Below, one piece after another: positions 60,933 through 64,000 of a stretch of DNA of 64,000 nt. Within the stretch, counting starts at the first letter, position 1, and each line of letters starts with the position of its first letter. The translations under genes and the position numbers were made by a program. This stretch comes from CAWJNF01 sp963844235. GTDB lineage: Bacteria > Actinomycetota > Thermoleophilia > Gaiellales > Gaiellaceae. The DNA lies in the NCBI GenBank assembly GCA_963844235.1, contig CAWJNF010000004.1:1-64000 (forward strand). Reading direction: 5' to 3'. The notes below the pieces were generated by a model that was given only the letters and a program-made list of their open reading frames with translations, ran no database searches and had not been told where the DNA came from.

Positions 60933-63900
60933 TCAGGCCTTCGTGATCGCGAGCGGCTCGCCCGGCTGGCGCTCGATCCGCACGGCCAGGGTCTCGCGGG
61001 CGATACGGTCGCCGTGGGCCTCGAACACCTCGGCGTACCCGTTGGAGCCGTCGTAGCTGATGACGATGCGGTCGGTGATCTCGAGGCCCGAGTCCTTGCG
61101 CATGCGCTGGATGATGTGGATCAGGTCGAGCGCACGCCCTTCGAGTCGCAGCTCCTCGTCGATCCGCGTGTCGATCCCCACGACGTACGGAAGCTCGTGG
61201 GCAACCGACCAGCCCTCGCGGCCTTCGAACGTAAGCTCGTACTCGCCCGGCGCCAGCTCGAAGCGGCCCGCCCGCAGGACGCCCTGGTCGATCGCGAAGT
61301 CGCCTTCCGCGAGCAGCCCTCGGAGCTCCGGCAGCTCGGCACCGAGCCTCGGTCCGAGCAGATCGAGCCGTGGTTTCGCACCGAGCTTGGCGACCTCGCC
61401 CGCATCGACCGGGAACTCGACCTCCTTGACGTTGAGCTCACCGCCGATCTCTTCGATGTGACGTGCCAGCGCGAGCCGGCTCGCCGGCTCGAAGGAGAAC
61501 AGGGCCACGCGCCTGAGAGGCTGCCGGAGCTTCAGCTGCGCGCCGTGACGGGCAGAGTGGCCGAGCTCGATCGCACGGCGCGCCTCGGCCATCTCGCCGA
61601 CGATGTCCTCGTCGACGAGCGCCGCCCGCGCCGCCGGCCAGCCGGCCAGGAAGACGCTCTCCGGCGCGCCCGCCGTCGTGCGGGCGACCAGCACCTGCCA
61701 GAGATGCTCGGCCAGGAACGGCGCGATCGGCGCCACGCCGCGCAGGCCCTGCACGAGCGCGTACCAGAGCGTGCGGAACGCCGCCTGGTCGGACTCCTCC
61801 CAGAAGCGCCGTCGGGAACGGCGGATGTACCAGTTGGAGAGGTCCTCGACGAAGGCCTCGAAGGCTCTCGTCACCCCCACCGTCACGTAGCTCTCGTACG
61901 CCTCGTCGACCTCGGCGAGGTACACCTGTGTGCGGGCGATGAGCCAGCGGTCGAGCGGTCGCAGCGGGGCATCGGTCGGGCCCTGCTCGAGATCGCCGTA
62001 GCGCGGCTCGAAGCGCTCGATGGCGCCGTACGTCGCCAGGAACGAGACGGAGTTCCACACGGTGAGCAGCTTGCGCTTGATCTCGTGCGCGGGGCCGTAG
62101 CCGAAGTGGAGGTTCCGGTCGGGCGGCTGCGCGCAGTACTGCCAGCGCATGACGTCGGCGCCCATACGCTCGAACGCCTCCTCGGCCTCGATCAGGTTCC
62201 CCCAGGAGCCGTGCATCTCACGACCGTCCTCGTCGAGCATCTTCTCGTAGCCGAGCACGGCGCTGAACGGCGCCCTGCCGACGAGCGCGACCGACATGAA
62301 GAGCTGCGAGTAGAACCAGAGCCGGATCTGCTCGCGCATCTCGGAGACCCAGTCGGCCGGGAACCACTGCTCCCAGTAGGCGTGATCGGGAAGGTCGGCG
62401 CCGGTGAGGCCGCGGGCGGCGCCGGTGGCGTTCCCGCCCTCGATCCACTCGTCGTTCCCCCAGCCGAGCGTCGCGAACGGCACGATGCCGGCGTCGAGCC
62501 AGACGTCGCCGACCTCCTCGATGCGGCGCACCTCCTCGCCGCACTCTTCGCAGGAGATCGGGACGGCGTCGATCCAGGGTCGGCGCAGCTCCTCCAGCTG
62601 GTCGAGGCCGGCGGTCGCGCGCGCCTTCAGCTCGGCGAGGGAGCCGATCACGTTCAGATGGCCGCAGCCGCACGGGTAGAGCGGGAGCGGCAGGCCGTAA
62701 TAGCGGCGCCGTGAGATGTTCCAGTCGCCCATGTTGCGCAGCCAGTCGTCCATGCGCTTGCCCATATAGCCCGGGGTCCAGGTGACCGTCGCGTTCGCGT
62801 CCAGCAGCTTCGGCCGGAGCGCCTCGACAGCCAGGAACCAGTCGTCGGAGAGCCGGAAGATGAGCGGCGTGTGACAGCGCCAACAGAAGGGGAAGCGGTG
62901 AACGATCTCGTCCGCAGCGATCAGGCGCCCGCGCTCCTGCAGGTCGGTGACGATCTGCCCAGCAGCCTCGGCGGTTCCCTGGCCGTGCAGCCAGCCGTAC
63001 TCGGCGTTGAAGCGCCCGGCCTCGTCGACCGGGGTCAGCACCGCGAGCTCGTGGACACGGGAGAGCTCGAAGTCCTCGCTGCCGCACCCGGGCGCGATGT
63101 GGACGATCCCCGTGCCCTCCTCGAGCGAGACCTCCGACCACGGGATCACGCGGTGCTCGACCCCGCCGGCCGCCGGGAGGTTGTCGAACGGGCCGTCGTA
63201 GGCGAGGCCGACGAGGGCCGAGCCCTTGACGACCTCCACGAACGCATCGTCGGGAGCCCGCGCGACCGCCACCCACTCGCCGTTCTCGCGCCGACCGTAC
63301 TCGGCGCCCGGGTTGACAGCTGCCGCGACGTTGGCCGGGAGCGTCCACGGCGTCGTCGTCCAGACGGCGAGCGATTCGCCGGGGCGGTCGAGCAGCGGAA
63401 AGCGTACGAAGAGGGACGGGTCGGTCTTGTCGAAGTAGTGGCCGATCAGCTCGTGCTGCGAGATGGACGTCCCGCAGCGCGGGCACCACTCGGTCGAGCG
63501 GTGGCCGCGGTAGAGCCAGCCGTTGTCGTGCATGTGGCGGAGAAAGCGCCAGATGTACTCGATGTTCGTGTCCGAGAACGTGAAGTAGTCGTTGCCCCAG
63601 TCCATCCACTGCCCGAGGCGGATCGAGCCGCGCGTCAGCTCTCCGGCGGACCACGCCACCTTCTCGCGGCAGCGGCGCGCGAACTCCGCCAGGCCGTACT
63701 CCTCGATCTCCCGCTTCGAGTTGAGCCCGAGCTCGCGCTCGACCCCCACCTCGATCCAGAGCCCCTGGCAGTCGAATCCGTTCTGGTAGCGCTGGTCGAA
63801 GCCCCTCAGCGCCTTGTAGCGCTGGAAGACGTCCTTCAGCGTGCGCCCCCAGGCGGTGTGGACGCCGAGCGTCTTGTTCGCCGTCACCGGCCCGTCGAAG

Positions 63901-64000
63901 AAGCTGAATCGCGGGCCGCCGGAAGTCCGCTCGCGCAGCTTCGCGAAGATGCCGCGCTCCTCCCAGAACGCGAGGATCTCCTCCTCCAGTCGGGCATGCT
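60933..64000 (-). CDS. ileS: Isoleucyl-tRNA synthetase, 5' end off window
   Basis: At least 1020 aa; the frame stays open to the window edge, reading EEEILAFWEERGIFAKL and RFSFFDGPVTANKTLGVHTA, so the start lies outside. It charges tRNA-Ile. The N-terminal signature that replaces HIGH is GVHTAWGRT, where relatives I recall have GVHHAWGRT, and the KMSKS region reads REMHGSWGN, where they have MHKSWGN. It also has paired zinc-type cysteines (CPRCG; CWRCH; CEECGEEV), an editing-domain block TTTPWTLPANVAAAVNPG and tRNA-binding C-terminal domains. This is the actinobacterial/eukaryotic-like IleRS branch. Confidence 0.9.
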   Translation of the reverse strand, partial: HARLEEEILAFWEERGIFAKLRERTSGGPRFSFFDGPVTANKTLGVHTAWGRTLKDVFQRYKALRGFDQRYQNGFDCQGLWIEVGVERELGLNSKREIEEYGLAEFARRCREKVAWSAGELTRGSIRLGQWMDWGNDYFTFSDTNIEYIWRFLRHMHDNGWLYRGHRSTEWCPRCGTSISQHELIGHYFDKTDPSLFVRFPLLDRPGESLAVWTTTPWTLPANVAAAVNPGAEYGRRENGEWVAVARAPDDAFVEVVKGSALVGLAYDGPFDNLPAAGGVEHRVIPWSEVSLEEGTGIVHIAPGCGSEDFELSRVHELAVLTPVDEAGRFNAEYGWLHGQGTAEAAGQIVTDLQERGRLIAADEIVHRFPFCWRCHTPLIFRLSDDWFLAVEALRPKLLDANATVTWTPGYMGKRMDDWLRNMGDWNISRRRYYGLPLPLYPCGCGHLNVIGSLAELKARATAGLDQLEELRRPWIDAVPISCEECGEEVRRIEEVGDVWLDAGIVPFATLGWGNDEWIEGGNATGAARGLTGADLPDHAYWEQWFPADWVSEMREQIRLWFYSQLFMSVALVGRAPFSAVLGYEKMLDEDGREMHGSWGNLIEAEEAFERMGADVMRWQYCAQPPDRNLHFGYGPAHEIKRKLLTVWNSVSFLATYGAIERFEPRYGDLEQGPTDAPLRPLDRWLIARTQVYLAEVDEAYESYVTVGVTRAFEAFVEDLSNWYIRRSRRRFWEESDQAAFRTLWYALVQGLRGVAPIAPFLAEHLWQVLVARTTAGAPESVFLAGWPAARAALVDEDIVGEMAEARRAIELGHSARHGAQLKLRQPLRRVALFSFEPASRLALARHIEEIGGELNVKEVEFPVDAGEVAKLGAKPRLDLLGPRLGAELPELRGLLAEGDFAIDQGVLRAGRFELAPGEYELTFEGREGWSVAHELPYVVGIDTRIDEELRLEGRALDLIHIIQRMRKDSGLEITDRIVISYDGSNGYAEVFEAHGDRIARETLAVRIERQPGEPLAITKA

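Noticed and set aside
60933..60980. Riboswitch or T-box for ileS
   Set aside because: The 5' end of ileS is outside the window, so its leader cannot be read.

Overview
The window is very GC-rich with dense, largely co-oriented gene clusters and frequent GTG starts. Its gene content is actinobacterial: SARP/BTAD regulators, serine/threonine kinases fused to beta-propellers, LigD-type polymerase and ligase modules, and a class I IleRS with atypical signatures. My best guess is an uncultured Thermoleophilia-like actinobacterium (Gaiellales or Solirubrobacterales); this is inferred from gene style, not from a marker gene. About thirteen single-base frame breaks interrupt otherwise intact genes, several of them at C or G runs. 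Some of this sequence is therefore probably draft-quality long-read or metagenome assembly, and those genes are annotated as frame-broken CDS rather than dead genes.

Layout: 0-6.3 kb is a catabolic operon (DHDPS/NAL-family aldolase, FadR-type regulator, split hydantoinase/oxoprolinase HyuA and HyuB, a 67-aa Cys-rich protein, RidA). 6.5-12.3 kb holds a giant SARP-ATPase regulator followed by a BBE-type FAD oxidoreductase and an acyl-CoA-dehydrogenase-like flavoprotein. 12.5-20.2 kb is a second hydantoinase operon on the minus strand (another 67-aa Cys-rich protein, fused HyuA-HyuB, Eis-type GNAT, solute-binding protein, secreted beta-propeller). 20.5-25.7 kb is a patchy accessory stretch: tyrosine-integrase remnant, broken P-loop gene, PRC-barrel, small membrane, Usp-like and DUF892 genes, ending at tRNA-Gly. 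25.8-30.7 kb carries an EamA transporter, a cNMP-binding protein, a LigD polymerase domain and a kinase-PQQ propeller gene.

30.9-37.2 kb is the most unusual locus: two tandem membrane GT2 glycosyltransferases, each fused to an extracellular GH26-like glycosidase domain, plus a convergent stand-alone GH26. The first GT2-GH26 has lost signature residues in both enzymatic domains; the second keeps them. It looks like a synthesis-plus-trimming machine for an extracellular polysaccharide with one degenerate partner. 37.3-46.7 kb has a DUF3105 lipoprotein, an ATP-dependent DNA ligase, a kinase-propeller, a SARP-Usp fusion, a secreted protein with four ELSGRQFGP-like repeats, an ROK-family protein and a GH15 glucoamylase-like enzyme. 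46.8-57.2 kb is a PknK-like kinase-ATPase-TPR gene, a Cys-containing hypothetical protein, an amidase, a methyltransferase and a three-gene two-component cluster. The right end has a nitrobindin-like protein, a YczE-like membrane protein, an M15 peptidase, tRNA-Pro, an EamA transporter and ileS running off the edge.
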